Assembly: GCA_903912485.1 (NCBI GenBank)
Contig: CAIWHR010000589.1
Coordinates: forward strand, 1-38,801
Length of the DNA: 38,801 nucleotides
Source of the DNA: an uncultured beta proteobacterium
GTDB taxonomy: Bacteria; Pseudomonadota; Gammaproteobacteria; Burkholderiales; Casimicrobiaceae
Reading direction: 5' to 3'
Part shown: piece by piece, positions 17,605 to 26,815 of the stretch
Position numbering within the stretch: the stretch's first letter is position 1
How the letters are laid out: each line of letters begins with the position of its first letter
The notes under the pieces: generated by a model
What the model was told of the DNA's origin: nothing
What the model saw: only the letters and a program-made list of their open reading frames with translations
Databases searched by the model: none
Made by a program: the position numbers and the translations under genes

Positions 17605-18240
17605 CTACTTGACGGTATCGGACATGTGCAATAGACGTTCACAATAGCGTGCGACCAGATCGACCTCGATGTTGACCGGCGCGCCGGGGGCGAGCGACTT
17701 CAGCGTCGTGACTTCGAGCGTGTGCGGGATCAGGTTCACGTGAAAGCGCGCGCCGTCGACGCCGTTCACGGTGAGGCTGACCCCCTGCACCGCGATCGAG
17801 CCCTTGGCCGCGACGAATCGCGCCAGCGCCGCGGGCACCTCGATGTCGAGGCGCCAGCTCTGGTCGGTCGCGTCCACCGCCGCGGCGCCGACCGGGCCGA
17901 ACGCGACGACGGTGCCGACGCCGTCGACGTGGCCGGTCATCAGGTGGCCGCCCAGCCGGTCGGCGAGCCGCAGCGCCTTCTCGAGGTTGACGTCGGCGCT
18001 GCCGTCGAGGCCGGCGGTGCAGCGCAGCGACTCGGCCGACACGTCGAAGGCGAGGCGCGCGCCGGCCGGTCCTGCGCGCTTCGCCACCACCGTCAGGCAG
18101 CAGCCGCTCACCGCGATGCTGTCGCCGACGCCGACGTCGTCGAGGTCGAGCCCGACCGGATCGATCTCGAGCCGCAAGCCGTCACCGCGCGGGGTCGCCG
18201 CCGCGATTCTTCCCACCGCCTGCACGATGCCAGTGAACAT
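17605..18240 (-). CDS. ribE: Riboflavin synthase subunit alpha
   Basis: MFTGIVQAVGRI start, two lumazine-binding repeats (SGCCLTV, GHLMTGHVDGVG, VQGVSLTVNGV). Shares its first base with the ribD stop. Confidence 0.93.
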   Translation of the reverse strand: MFTGIVQAVGRIAAATPRGDGLRLEIDPVGLDLDDVGVGDSIAVSGCCLTVVAKRAGPAGARLAFDVSAESLRCTAGLDGSADVNLEKALRLADRLGGHLMTGHVDGVGTVVAFGPVGAAAVDATDQSWRLDIEVPAALARFVAAKGSIAVQGVSLTVNGVDGARFHVNLIPHTLEVTTLKSLAPGAPVNIEVDLVARYCERLLHMSDTVK

Positions 18241-19349
18241 CAGTTCTCCTTGGATTTGACCCGCGCGAGAATGCGCAGGTCGGCGCCGATGCGCTCGACC
18301 GAGTGGATCGCCAGCGCGACGCGGTCGGCGAGCCGCGCGAGGCCCTCGCCGAAGCCGGCGACGCCGCGCGCGGGGTCGCCGATCACGCAGGGCGCGAGGT
18401 AGAGCAGGAGCTCGTCGACGAGGCCCGCCGCGAGCAGCGCCCCGTTCAGCCCGGCGCCGGCCTCGACGTGCAGTTCGTTGACGCCGCGCGCGCCCAGCTC
18501 GCGCATCATCGCCGCGAGGTCGACGCGGCCCGTCGCGTCGGGCAGCGCCAGCACGTCGACGCCGTGGCCCCACGCCGGGTTGCGCGCGCCGTTGGTGACG
18601 ACCAGCGCGTTGCCGCCGGCCAGGACCTGCGCGCCGGGCGGCGTCTCGCCGCGGCGATCGACGACGATGCGCAGCGGCTGCCGCGCGGTCTCCACCGCGC
18701 GCACCGTCAGCTGCGGGTCGTCGTGGCGCACGGTGCCGATGCCGGTGAGGATGGCGCAGGCGCGCGCCCGGAAGGCGTGGCCGTCGGCGCGCGCTTCGGG
18801 GCCGGTGATCCACCGACTCTCGCCGTTCGCGAGCGCGGTGCGCCCGTCGAGGCTCGCCGCCGCCTTCATCCGCACCCAGGGCCGGCCGCGCGTCGTCCGC
18901 GCGACGAAGCCGATGTTCTGTTCGCGCGCCTCGTCCTCCATCAGCCCCAGCTCGACGTCGATCCCCGCCGCGCGCAGGCGCGATGCGCCCTGCGCCGCCG
19001 CCGGGTTGGGATCGGCCATCGCGGCGACGACGCGCTTGACCCCGGCGGCGATCACGGCGTCGGTGCACGGCGGCGTCCTGCCGGTGTGGCTGCAGGGCTC
19101 GAGCGTCACGTAGAGCGTCGCGCCGCGCACGTCGTGCCCGCGCGCCGCCGCGTCGGCCAGCGCGTTCACCTCGGCGTGCGGCAGCCCCGCGCGCTCGTGC
19201 CAGCCCTCGCCCAGCACCGCGCCGTCGCCGACGATCACGCAGCCGACGCGCGGATTGGGCGTCGTGCTGCGAAGGCCGCGTTCGGCCAGCGCCAGCGCGC
19301 GCGTCATGAACGCGCGGTCGGCGGCGGTGAACGCGGTCGTCGGCGGCAC
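18240..19349 (-). CDS. ribD: Bifunctional diaminohydroxyphosphoribosylaminopyrimidine deaminase / 5-amino-6-(5-phosphoribosylamino)uracil reductase
   Basis: Deaminase zinc motifs HAEVNAL and LEPCSHTGRTPPC; reductase domain KAAASLDGRTAL. Confidence 0.94.
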   Translation of the reverse strand: MPPTTAFTAADRAFMTRALALAERGLRSTTPNPRVGCVIVGDGAVLGEGWHERAGLPHAEVNALADAAARGHDVRGATLYVTLEPCSHTGRTPPCTDAVIAAGVKRVVAAMADPNPAAAQGASRLRAAGIDVELGLMEDEAREQNIGFVARTTRGRPWVRMKAAASLDGRTALANGESRWITGPEARADGHAFRARACAILTGIGTVRHDDPQLTVRAVETARQPLRIVVDRRGETPPGAQVLAGGNALVVTNGARNPAWGHGVDVLALPDATGRVDLAAMMRELGARGVNELHVEAGAGLNGALLAAGLVDELLLYLAPCVIGDPARGVAGFGEGLARLADRVALAIHSVERIGADLRILARVKSKEN

Positions 19350-19362
19350 GGGGCCGGGGCCG

Positions 19363-19833
19363 CTAACGGCGCGTGCGCTTGCCCGGCGTCTCGACTTCCT
19401 TCAGAGCGTCACGGAAGTCGGAAACGTCCTGGAACGAGCGGTAGACCGACGCGAAGCGGATGTAGGCGACCTTGTCGAGCTTGTAGAGCTCCTGCATCAC
19501 CAGCTCGCCGATCTGCCGCGACGCGATTTCGCGCTCGCCCAGCGACAGCACCTGCGCGACGATGCGCGCGACCGCCTGGTCGACGAACTCGGTGGGGACC
19601 GGGCGCTTGTGCAGCGCGCGCTGGAAGCCGTTGCGCAGCTTGGCCACGTCGAACTCGGAGCGCGTGCCGTTGGTCTTCACCACCTGCGGCAGCCGCAGCT
19701 CGACCGTCTCGTAGGTCGTGAAGCGCTTCTGGCAACCGGAGCAGCGGCGGCGGCGGCGGATCGAGTCTCCCGGCTCGGTGACCCGCGAGTCGACGACCTG
19801 CGTGGCGGTGCTGCCGCAGAAGGGGCACTTCAT
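19363..19833 (-). CDS. nrdR: Transcriptional repressor NrdR
   Basis: [42 protein letters not shown] zinc ribbon plus ATP-cone. Confidence 0.96.
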   Translation of the reverse strand: MKCPFCGSTATQVVDSRVTEPGDSIRRRRRCSGCQKRFTTYETVELRLPQVVKTNGTRSEFDVAKLRNGFQRALHKRPVPTEFVDQAVARIVAQVLSLGEREIASRQIGELVMQELYKLDKVAYIRFASVYRSFQDVSDFRDALKEVETPGKRTRR

Positions 19834-19854
19834 GGCCGCGGCACTGCGTTCAGG

Positions 19855-21102
19855 TCACCGGTAGACCGGAAACTTGGCGGTGAGCGCAGCGACGCCCGCC
19901 CTGACGTGCTCCTGCGCGACGGTGTCTTCGGGCGCGTCGAGGACGTCGGCGATCAGGTGTCCGAGCTCCTCGCACTCGAGTTCGGTGAAGCCGCGCGTCG
20001 TGACCGCCGGGCTGCCGATGCGGATGCCCGAAGTGACGAACGGCTTTTCCGGATCGTTGGGGATCGCGTTCTTGTTGACGGTGATGTTCGCCTGCGACAG
20101 CGCCGCCTCGGCGTTCTTGCCGGTGATCGTCTTGGCGCGCAGGTCGACCAGGAACATGTGGCAGTCGGTGCCGCCGGAAACGATGCGCAGGCCGCGGTCC
20201 TGCAGCACCCGCGCCAGCACCCGCGCGTTCTCGACCACCTGCTCCTGGTAGCGGCGGAAGTCCTTGCCCAGCGCCTCGCCGAACGCCACCGCCTTGGCCG
20301 CGATCACGTGCATCAGCGGCCCGCCCTGCAGGCCGGGAAAAACCGCGGAGTTGATCGCCTTCTCGTGCTCGGCCTGCGTCAGGATGATGCCGCCGCGCGG
20401 GCCGCGCAGCGTCTTGTGCGTGGTGCTGGTGACGAAGTCGGCGATGCCCACGGGACTGGGGTAGACGCCCGCGGCGACGAGCCCCGCGTAGTGCGCCATG
20501 TCGACCATCAGCTTCGCGCCGACCGCGTCGGCGATCTTGCGGAAGCGCTTCCAGTCGATGACCCGCGAGTACGCCGAAGCGCCGGCGATGATCAGCTTCG
20601 GCTGGTGCTCGTGCGCGAGGCGCTCGGCGACGGCGTAGTCGATGAGCTCGGTCTCCGCATTCAGCCCGTAAGGCACGACGTTGAACCACTTGCCGCTCAT
20701 GTTGACCGGCGAGCCGTGCGTCAGGTGCCCGCCGTGCGGCAGCGCCATGCCGAGCACGGTGTCGCCGGGCTTGAGCGTGGCGAAGAAGACGGCCTGGTTC
20801 GCCTGCGCGCCCGAGTGCGGCTGCACGTTCGCGGCTTCGGCGCCGAACAGCTTCCTGACGCGGTCGATCGCGAGCTGCTCGGCGACGTCGACGAACTCGC
20901 AGCCGCCGTAGTAGCGCTTGCCGGGGTAGCCCTCGGCGTACTTGTTGGTCAGCTGCGACCCCTGCGCGGCCATCACCGCAGGGCTCGCGTAGTTTTCGGA
21001 GGCGATCAGCTCGATGTGCGTTTCCTGCCGGCCGTTTTCGGCGCTGATCGCGGCCCACAGCTCGGGATCGGATTGGGCGAGGTTCTGCGAATGACGGAAC
21101 AT
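19855..21102 (-). CDS. glyA: Serine hydroxymethyltransferase
   Basis: [39 protein letters not shown] and [14 protein letters not shown] (PLP lysine). Confidence 0.97.
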   Translation of the reverse strand: MFRHSQNLAQSDPELWAAISAENGRQETHIELIASENYASPAVMAAQGSQLTNKYAEGYPGKRYYGGCEFVDVAEQLAIDRVRKLFGAEAANVQPHSGAQANQAVFFATLKPGDTVLGMALPHGGHLTHGSPVNMSGKWFNVVPYGLNAETELIDYAVAERLAHEHQPKLIIAGASAYSRVIDWKRFRKIADAVGAKLMVDMAHYAGLVAAGVYPSPVGIADFVTSTTHKTLRGPRGGIILTQAEHEKAINSAVFPGLQGGPLMHVIAAKAVAFGEALGKDFRRYQEQVVENARVLARVLQDRGLRIVSGGTDCHMFLVDLRAKTITGKNAEAALSQANITVNKNAIPNDPEKPFVTSGIRIGSPAVTTRGFTELECEELGHLIADVLDAPEDTVAQEHVRAGVAALTAKFPVYR

Positions 21103-21206
21103 GGGGGCGTTTTCCGCTCGGTGATGGGAAGCCGGGGCATTCTAGCATCTTGCTCCCGGGGCGCCCTGCCCCGCCGGCGACCGCGAGCGGCGCCCGCAAA
21201 TGCGCT

Positions 21207-21212
21207 TATAAT
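21207..21212 (+). promoter_or_regulatory. Possible -10 element TATAAT upstream of the TRAP operon
   Basis: Perfect TATAAT in a GC-rich region about 108 nt upstream of the dctQ start; no convincing -35. Confidence 0.35.
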
Positions 21213-21319
21213 CGCCCGGTTGCCGCCGGGGAGTCTTCGCGCCGAGAAGAAAGAACCCCGAGGTCGGCCCCTGTCCGCGGCGGCAGCACCCGTCGCCGCG
21301 GAGCCCTTCGGAGGAATAC

Positions 21320-21976
21320 GTGAACGCGCTTCTCGCATTTTCGCGTGCGGTCGACCGCATGAACGAGGCCATCGGCAAGGCGGCCACCTGGCTCATCCTT
21401 GTCGTCGTCGTCATCAGCGCCGGCAACGCCGTTTTCCGGTTCGCCTTCGACTGGAGCTCGAACGGGCTGCTGGAAATCCAGTGGTACCTGTTCTCGGCGG
21501 TGTTCCTGCTCTGCGCGGCGTACGTGCTCAACCGCAACGAGCACATCCGCATCGACGTGATCGCCGGCCGCATGTCGCCGCGCGCGCAGAACTGGATCGA
21601 CGTCTTCGGGATCATCGTGTTCATGATGCCGATGGTCTGCATCACCGCCTACCTGTCGTGGCCGGTGTTCACGCTGGCGCTGCAATCCGGCGAGGTGTCG
21701 GCGAATCCCGGCGGGTTGATCCGCTGGCCGGTGCGCCTGCTGATGCCGGTCGGCTTCTTCCTGCTGTTCCTGCAGGGACTGTCCGAACTCGTCAAGCGCG
21801 CCGCCTTCCTGACCGGGCACGCCCCCAACCCGCTCGACAAGGTCAAGACCAAGAGCGCCGAGGAGGAGTTGGCCGAGGAGATCAAGAAGCACCACGTGGC
21901 GGCCGAGGTCGTCGAAGCGGTCGAGATGAGCGACGAAATGCGCGCCGGCGACGCCGCGAAAGGAGACAAGCAATGA
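21320..21976 (+). CDS. TRAP transporter small permease (DctQ family)
   Basis: Four hydrophobic helices, WSSNGLLEIQWYLFSAVFLLCAAYVLNRNEHIRIDV (DctQ signature region). RBS ggagg before the start. Confidence 0.9.
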   Translation: MNALLAFSRAVDRMNEAIGKAATWLILVVVVISAGNAVFRFAFDWSSNGLLEIQWYLFSAVFLLCAAYVLNRNEHIRIDVIAGRMSPRAQNWIDVFGIIVFMMPMVCITAYLSWPVFTLALQSGEVSANPGGLIRWPVRLLMPVGFFLLFLQGLSELVKRAAFLTGHAPNPLDKVKTKSAEEELAEEIKKHHVAAEVVEAVEMSDEMRAGDAAKGDKQ

Positions 21977-23697
21977 CCGCGTTCCTGATCGCCAACATGG
22001 CGCCAATCATCTTCGCGTCGCTGGTCTTCTTCCTGCTGCTCGGTTTCCCGGTCGCCTTCTCGCTGGCGGCCAACGGCATCATCTTCGGCCTGCTCGGCAT
22101 CCAGCTGGGGCTGTTCCAGCCGACGTTCTTCCAGGCGCTGCCGGAGCGGATCTTCGGCGGCGTCATGAACAACGACACGCTGCTCGCGATCCCCTTCTTC
22201 ACCTTCATGGGGCTGATCCTGGAGCGATCGGGGATGGCCGAGGACCTGCTCGACACCGTCGGCCAGCTGTTCGGCCCGGTCCGCGGCGGCGTCGCCTACG
22301 CCGTCATCCTGGTCGGCGCGATGCTGGCCGCCACCACCGGCGTGGTCGCCGCCTCGGTGATCTCGATGGGCCTCATCTCGCTGCCGATCATGCTGCGCTA
22401 CGGCTACGACCGGCGGCTCGCCTCCGGCGTGATCGCGGCGTCCGGGACGCTGGCGCAGATCATCCCGCCGTCTCTGGTGCTGATCATCATGGCCGACCAG
22501 CTCGGCAAGTCGGTCGGCGACATGTACAAGGGCGCGTTCCTGCCCGGCTTCCTGCTGGCCGGCATCTACATGCTCTACGTTCTCGGCTGCACCATCCTCA
22601 AGCCCAAGTGGGCGCCGGCGCTGCCGCCGGAAGCGCGGGTCTTCCGCGAGCCTTCGGGCAAGATGGGCGGCACCTCGCTGCTGATCCTGGCCATCGTCTC
22701 CGTCGCCGTGTCCTGGGGATACGCCCGGTTCGTCATGCCCGCCGACAAGCCGCTCGACGAGCTGATCGTCATCTGCATGCTGATCGGCATCGGCGTCGCC
22801 TTCGCGCTGGCGATGATCAGCCGGCTGCTGAAGCTCAACCTGCTGTCGGGCATGGCGGAGAAGGTCACCTTCGTGCTGATCCCCCCGCTGGCGCTGATCT
22901 TCCTGGTGCTGGGCACGATCTTTCTCGGCATCGCGACGCCGACCGAAGGCGGCGCGATGGGCGCGACCGGCGCGATCATCATGGCGCTGATCCGCAGGCG
23001 CCTGTCGTGGTCGCTGCTGAAGCAGGCGATGGACAGCACCGCCAAGCTGACCACGTTCGTCGTGTTCATCCTGGTCGGCGCGCGGGTGTTCAGCCTGACC
23101 TTCTACGGCGTCGACGGCCACAAGTGGGTCGAGCACCTCCTGTCCGACCTGCCGGGCGGCCAGGTCGGCTTCCTGATCGTCGTCAACATCCTGGTCTTCG
23201 TGCTGGCGTTCTTCCTCGACTTCTTCGAACTGTCGTTCATCGTCGTGCCGCTCCTGGGCCCGGTGGCGGAGAAGCTGGGCATCGACCTCATCTGGTTCGG
23301 CGTGCTGCTGGCGGTGAACATGCAGACGTCGTTCATGCACCCGCCTTTCGGCTTCGCGCTGTTCTACCTGCGCTCGGTCGCGCCGACGCACCCGTTCAAG
23401 GATGTCCACAGCGGCAAGATCACCGATCCGGTCACCACCGGCCAGATCTACTGGGGCGCGATCCCGTTCGTGATCATCCAGATGATCATGGTGACGCTGA
23501 TCATCGCCTTCCCGTCGATCGTCAGCTACGACAAGCCCGATGCCGGGGCGCAGTCGGGGCCGCAGATCGACATCCAGAAGATGATCCAGGACGATGCCGC
23601 CACGGGGACGACCGGCGGCGACGCGGGAACGCCGCCCACCACCACGCAGCAGGACGACGACGCGCTGATGAAGTCGCTGCGCGAAACGACCAAGTAG
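21973..23697 (+). CDS. TRAP transporter large permease (DctM family)
   Basis: ATGA overlap with dctQ; polytopic protein with TPTEGGAMGATGAI and IPPSLVLIIMADQLGKSVGDMYKGAFLPG. Confidence 0.93.
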   Translation: MTAFLIANMAPIIFASLVFFLLLGFPVAFSLAANGIIFGLLGIQLGLFQPTFFQALPERIFGGVMNNDTLLAIPFFTFMGLILERSGMAEDLLDTVGQLFGPVRGGVAYAVILVGAMLAATTGVVAASVISMGLISLPIMLRYGYDRRLASGVIAASGTLAQIIPPSLVLIIMADQLGKSVGDMYKGAFLPGFLLAGIYMLYVLGCTILKPKWAPALPPEARVFREPSGKMGGTSLLILAIVSVAVSWGYARFVMPADKPLDELIVICMLIGIGVAFALAMISRLLKLNLLSGMAEKVTFVLIPPLALIFLVLGTIFLGIATPTEGGAMGATGAIIMALIRRRLSWSLLKQAMDSTAKLTTFVVFILVGARVFSLTFYGVDGHKWVEHLLSDLPGGQVGFLIVVNILVFVLAFFLDFFELSFIVVPLLGPVAEKLGIDLIWFGVLLAVNMQTSFMHPPFGFALFYLRSVAPTHPFKDVHSGKITDPVTTGQIYWGAIPFVIIQMIMVTLIIAFPSIVSYDKPDAGAQSGPQIDIQKMIQDDAATGTTGGDAGTPPTTTQQDDDALMKSLRETTK

Positions 23698-23777
23698 CGG
23701 ATCCGCGACGCAGTTCGCGCAAAGGGTGCCGGCGCTACCGCCGGCACCCGCCGGCGCAGTCCGGCGAAGCGCGAACC

Positions 23778-23814
23778 AAAAAAAACCCCGCGGTGCAAAC
23801 CGCGGGGTTTTTTT
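23778..23814. terminator. Bidirectional rho-independent terminator
   Basis: AAAAAAAACCCCGCGG-TGCAAA-CCGCGGGGTTTTTTT: 8-bp GC stem with A-tract and T-tract, between convergent genes. Confidence 0.93.
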
Positions 23815-23835
23815 GTTCGGGGACTGGCCCCGGTC

Positions 23836-24918
23836 TTACTTGATGTGCTGCTGCAGGAACTGGTCCATCCGCAGTTCGGCGACGCTGAACCACTGGTTCT
23901 CGGTCTTCTGGTACGCGAGCATCGCGTCGTACAGCTTCTTGAACGCCGGGTTCTTGGCCGATTCCTCGGCGTAGAACGCGACGGAAGCCTTGTACGCGGC
24001 TTCCATGATTTCCGGCGAGAAGCTGCGCAGCTGGACGCCGTTCTGGATCAGGCGGCGCAGCGCGGCCGGGTTCTTGTCGTCGTATTCGGCCAGCATCGTG
24101 ACGTTGGCTTCGTACGCGGCGGCCTGGAAGGCCTCCTTGTATTCGGCCGGCAGCTTGGCCCACGCGTCCTTGTTGACGAAGAAGTGGATCATGGGGCCCG
24201 GCTCCCACCAGCCCGGGAAATAGTAGTTCTTGGCGACCTTGTAGAAGCCCAGCTTCTCGTCGTCGTAGGGGCCGACCCATTCGGCGGCGTCGATGGTGCC
24301 CTTTTCCAGCGCCGGATAGATGTCGCCGCCGGGGATCTGCTGCGGCACCATGCCCAGCGCCGCCTGAATCGTACCGCCCAGACCGGCGATCCGCATCTTG
24401 ATGCCCTTGCAGTCGGCGACGGTCTTGATCTCCTTGCGGAACCAGCCGCCCATCTGCGTGCCGGTGTTGCCGCCGGGGAACGAGACGATGTTGTAGCCTG
24501 CGTAGAACTCGTCGAGCAGCTTCTGGCCGCCGCCGTAGTACACCCACGCGTTCATCTGCCGGGCAGTGAGGCCGAAGGGGATCGCCGTGCCGAAGGCAAA
24601 CGACTTGTCCTTGCCGACGAAGTAGTACGAGCAGGTGTGGCAGCACTCGACGGTGCCGTTCTGCACGACGTCCAGCGCCTGCGGGCCCGGGGCGATTTCA
24701 CCGGCCGCGAACACCTGGATGTCGAACTTGCCGCCGGTGATGGCCTTGACGCGCTTCGCCAGCACCTCGGCGCCACCGTAGATCGTGTCGAGGCTCTTGG
24801 GGAAGCTCGACGTGATCCGCCACTTGACTGCCGGCGAGCCCTGCGCGATCGCCGGCGCGGCGATCGCGCCGGCGGCGACGCCGACGCCCGCTTTCTTCAG
24901 AAATGAACGACGCTCCAT
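23836..24918 (-). CDS. TRAP transporter substrate-binding protein (DctP family), Tat-type signal
   Basis: MERRSFLKKAGVGVAAGAIAAPAIAQ signal; NAWVYYGGGQKLLDEFY, GIKMRIAGLGG and WVGPYDDEKLGFYKVAKNYYFPGWWEPG are typical of the family. Confidence 0.93.
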   Translation of the reverse strand: MERRSFLKKAGVGVAAGAIAAPAIAQGSPAVKWRITSSFPKSLDTIYGGAEVLAKRVKAITGGKFDIQVFAAGEIAPGPQALDVVQNGTVECCHTCSYYFVGKDKSFAFGTAIPFGLTARQMNAWVYYGGGQKLLDEFYAGYNIVSFPGGNTGTQMGGWFRKEIKTVADCKGIKMRIAGLGGTIQAALGMVPQQIPGGDIYPALEKGTIDAAEWVGPYDDEKLGFYKVAKNYYFPGWWEPGPMIHFFVNKDAWAKLPAEYKEAFQAAAYEANVTMLAEYDDKNPAALRRLIQNGVQLRSFSPEIMEAAYKASVAFYAEESAKNPAFKKLYDAMLAYQKTENQWFSVAELRMDQFLQQHIK

Positions 24919-25123
24919 CTGTATCTCCTCACAAGTGTGCCCTCGGTCGAGCCGACCGCAAGCTTACGCACCAAAAGTGTTGTCGGTCCGGTTTGCCCGA
25001 CGGCATTCTGCCGCCGGCGGGTCACGAGACGGATCAATGCCCGATTCTATCCCAAATCATCCCTACCGTCGGCAGGGACCGCGCGGCCTTCCCGCTCGCG
25101 CCGGCGCGGCCGCCGGTCGGACT

Positions 25124-26752
25124 TCAGGTCGCGAGATTGCGCACCGCGCTGAACAGCACCCACGACCAGCCGACCTGCTGTTCGAGCGTCCGGGTGAAGC
25201 GGATGAGGTAACGCGCCTTCCCGGTGTCGAACTCGATCATCGCGCCCGCCGCCAGCCGGTCGCCCGGACCGATGAGGCTGCGCTGCGCGGCGTGCCGGTG
25301 GTCCGGATGCGCCGGCAGGTAGACGCCGAGGAAGGGGAGACCGGCGCCGGCGCCGGTCCAGGTGCGCAGCAGCACGGGAACCGGCCGGCGGGCGATCAGT
25401 TCGACGCCGAGCGAGACGTCGTCCGACTCGGTGCGCTGCATCCGTCGGACGATGCCCAGCGACCAGCCGGCGCCGTCGCGGATCGCCAGCACGTCGCCGA
25501 GCCGGGCCGGCGCTTCGTTCATCTGCGCGGTCAGCCGGCAACCGGTCTCGCTCGCGTCCGCCATCGTCCAGACCTCGCCGCCGACGCGGCTCGGCGGCAC
25601 GTCCGTGTACCCGGCCGGCTCCACCCGCGACGCGTCGGGGCCGCGACCGGCGGACTCCGCGTCGGCCGGGTACACCGCGGCCTCCTCCGTCTCGCCGATG
25701 GCGCAGCAGAGCGCCTCCAGCCCGAACACCACGCGGACCTCGGTGTCGACGGCGTAGCGCTCGGCGCGCGGCGTGACCGCCAGCGCGTCGGGTCCGAACA
25801 GCGCGGCGAGCCGCGTCAGCAGCAGCCGCTGCTCGCGCACCGGAAGCTCGCCGGATTTCGCCGGTTCGTCGTGCTCGGGCAGCCAGCGCATGCGTTCGAC
25901 GATGCGCGCGTAGACCGGGCCGACGTCGAGAAACAGGACGCGCCCCCCCGCATGCGGGTGATCGTGGCGGCGCAGGCCTTCGGCGCTGGTCAGGTCGACG
26001 AGGAAGCCGGCGCCGTTTCCGGGCGGCGGCACCAGCGCCAGCGACGGCGCCCAGTCCTCCAGCTGCCGCGCGATCCACTCGACCTGGTCGGCGGTGAAGT
26101 TGCCCGAGTCGAGCCGCATCAGCAGCAGCGTCTGCAGGTATTCCTGCTCGACGCAGATCCCCGGCCGCGAGAAGGCCGCCGCGCCGAGCACGAGCTGCTC
26201 GCGCTGCCAGCCGCGCATCCGCGCAAACTCGTAGAGCTCGTGCAGCTCGCGCCACTGCGCGGGAATCCACCGGCTGTAGCGGAACAGCCGGAACTTGCCG
26301 TCCTGCCCCTTGTAGTAGGCGAGGCGGACGAGCACCCACGGCAGGATCGCGCGCCAGTGCCGGTCGTCGGCCCGCGGGTAGCCGATCTTCAGCGCCGCCT
26401 GGTAGGCGGCGGCGAATGCCTTGACCAGATCGAACACCTGGCGCCAGAGCCGCAGCTCGACGTCGGTGCTCTTCCGGTAATTGGCCGTGTATTCGCGCGT
26501 GAGCTCGGCGATCACCGGCTCGAGCCGCGCGTCGATCCTGAGCAGCGCTTCGACCTGGTGCGGACCGATCTGTCGCCCGGACTCGACGAAGCGCAGCGCA
26601 AGGTCGAGCGTCCTGTTGGCGATCGCCTGCGCATCGTTTGCCGTGAGCGATGCAATCCAGTCCGCGGCGGCGCCCGGGTTGCGCAGCGGATAGTTGAGCG
26701 ACCGGAGCGATTTCAGGAAGCGCACGAGGGGGGAGCTGCGTGACGGGAGCAA
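25124..26752 (-). CDS. Conserved hypothetical protein, possibly PilZ-domain (542 aa)
   Basis: Long ORF with host-like composition; C-terminal segment resembles PilZ-type regulators (SLGIVRRMQRTESDDVSLGVELIARRP). Family call tentative. Confidence 0.6.
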   Translation of the reverse strand: MLPSRSSPLVRFLKSLRSLNYPLRNPGAAADWIASLTANDAQAIANRTLDLALRFVESGRQIGPHQVEALLRIDARLEPVIAELTREYTANYRKSTDVELRLWRQVFDLVKAFAAAYQAALKIGYPRADDRHWRAILPWVLVRLAYYKGQDGKFRLFRYSRWIPAQWRELHELYEFARMRGWQREQLVLGAAAFSRPGICVEQEYLQTLLLMRLDSGNFTADQVEWIARQLEDWAPSLALVPPPGNGAGFLVDLTSAEGLRRHDHPHAGGRVLFLDVGPVYARIVERMRWLPEHDEPAKSGELPVREQRLLLTRLAALFGPDALAVTPRAERYAVDTEVRVVFGLEALCCAIGETEEAAVYPADAESAGRGPDASRVEPAGYTDVPPSRVGGEVWTMADASETGCRLTAQMNEAPARLGDVLAIRDGAGWSLGIVRRMQRTESDDVSLGVELIARRPVPVLLRTWTGAGAGLPFLGVYLPAHPDHRHAAQRSLIGPGDRLAAGAMIEFDTGKARYLIRFTRTLEQQVGWSWVLFSAVRNLAT

Positions 26753-26815
26753 CCGGTCATCGTGCGGAACGGGCGTGGCGCCGGCGGGCCGTCGGTCGGC
26801 AGCGGCAGCCGGCCG

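Noticed and set aside
19255-23697. 1480-aa ORF spanning nrdR, glyA and the TRAP genes
   Set aside because: Only the segment from 21973 onward is a real protein (DctM); the rest is shadow frame upstream of it.
22608-23843. 411-aa ORF in an alternative frame within dctM
   Set aside because: Arg/Asp-rich shadow of the transmembrane DctM frame.
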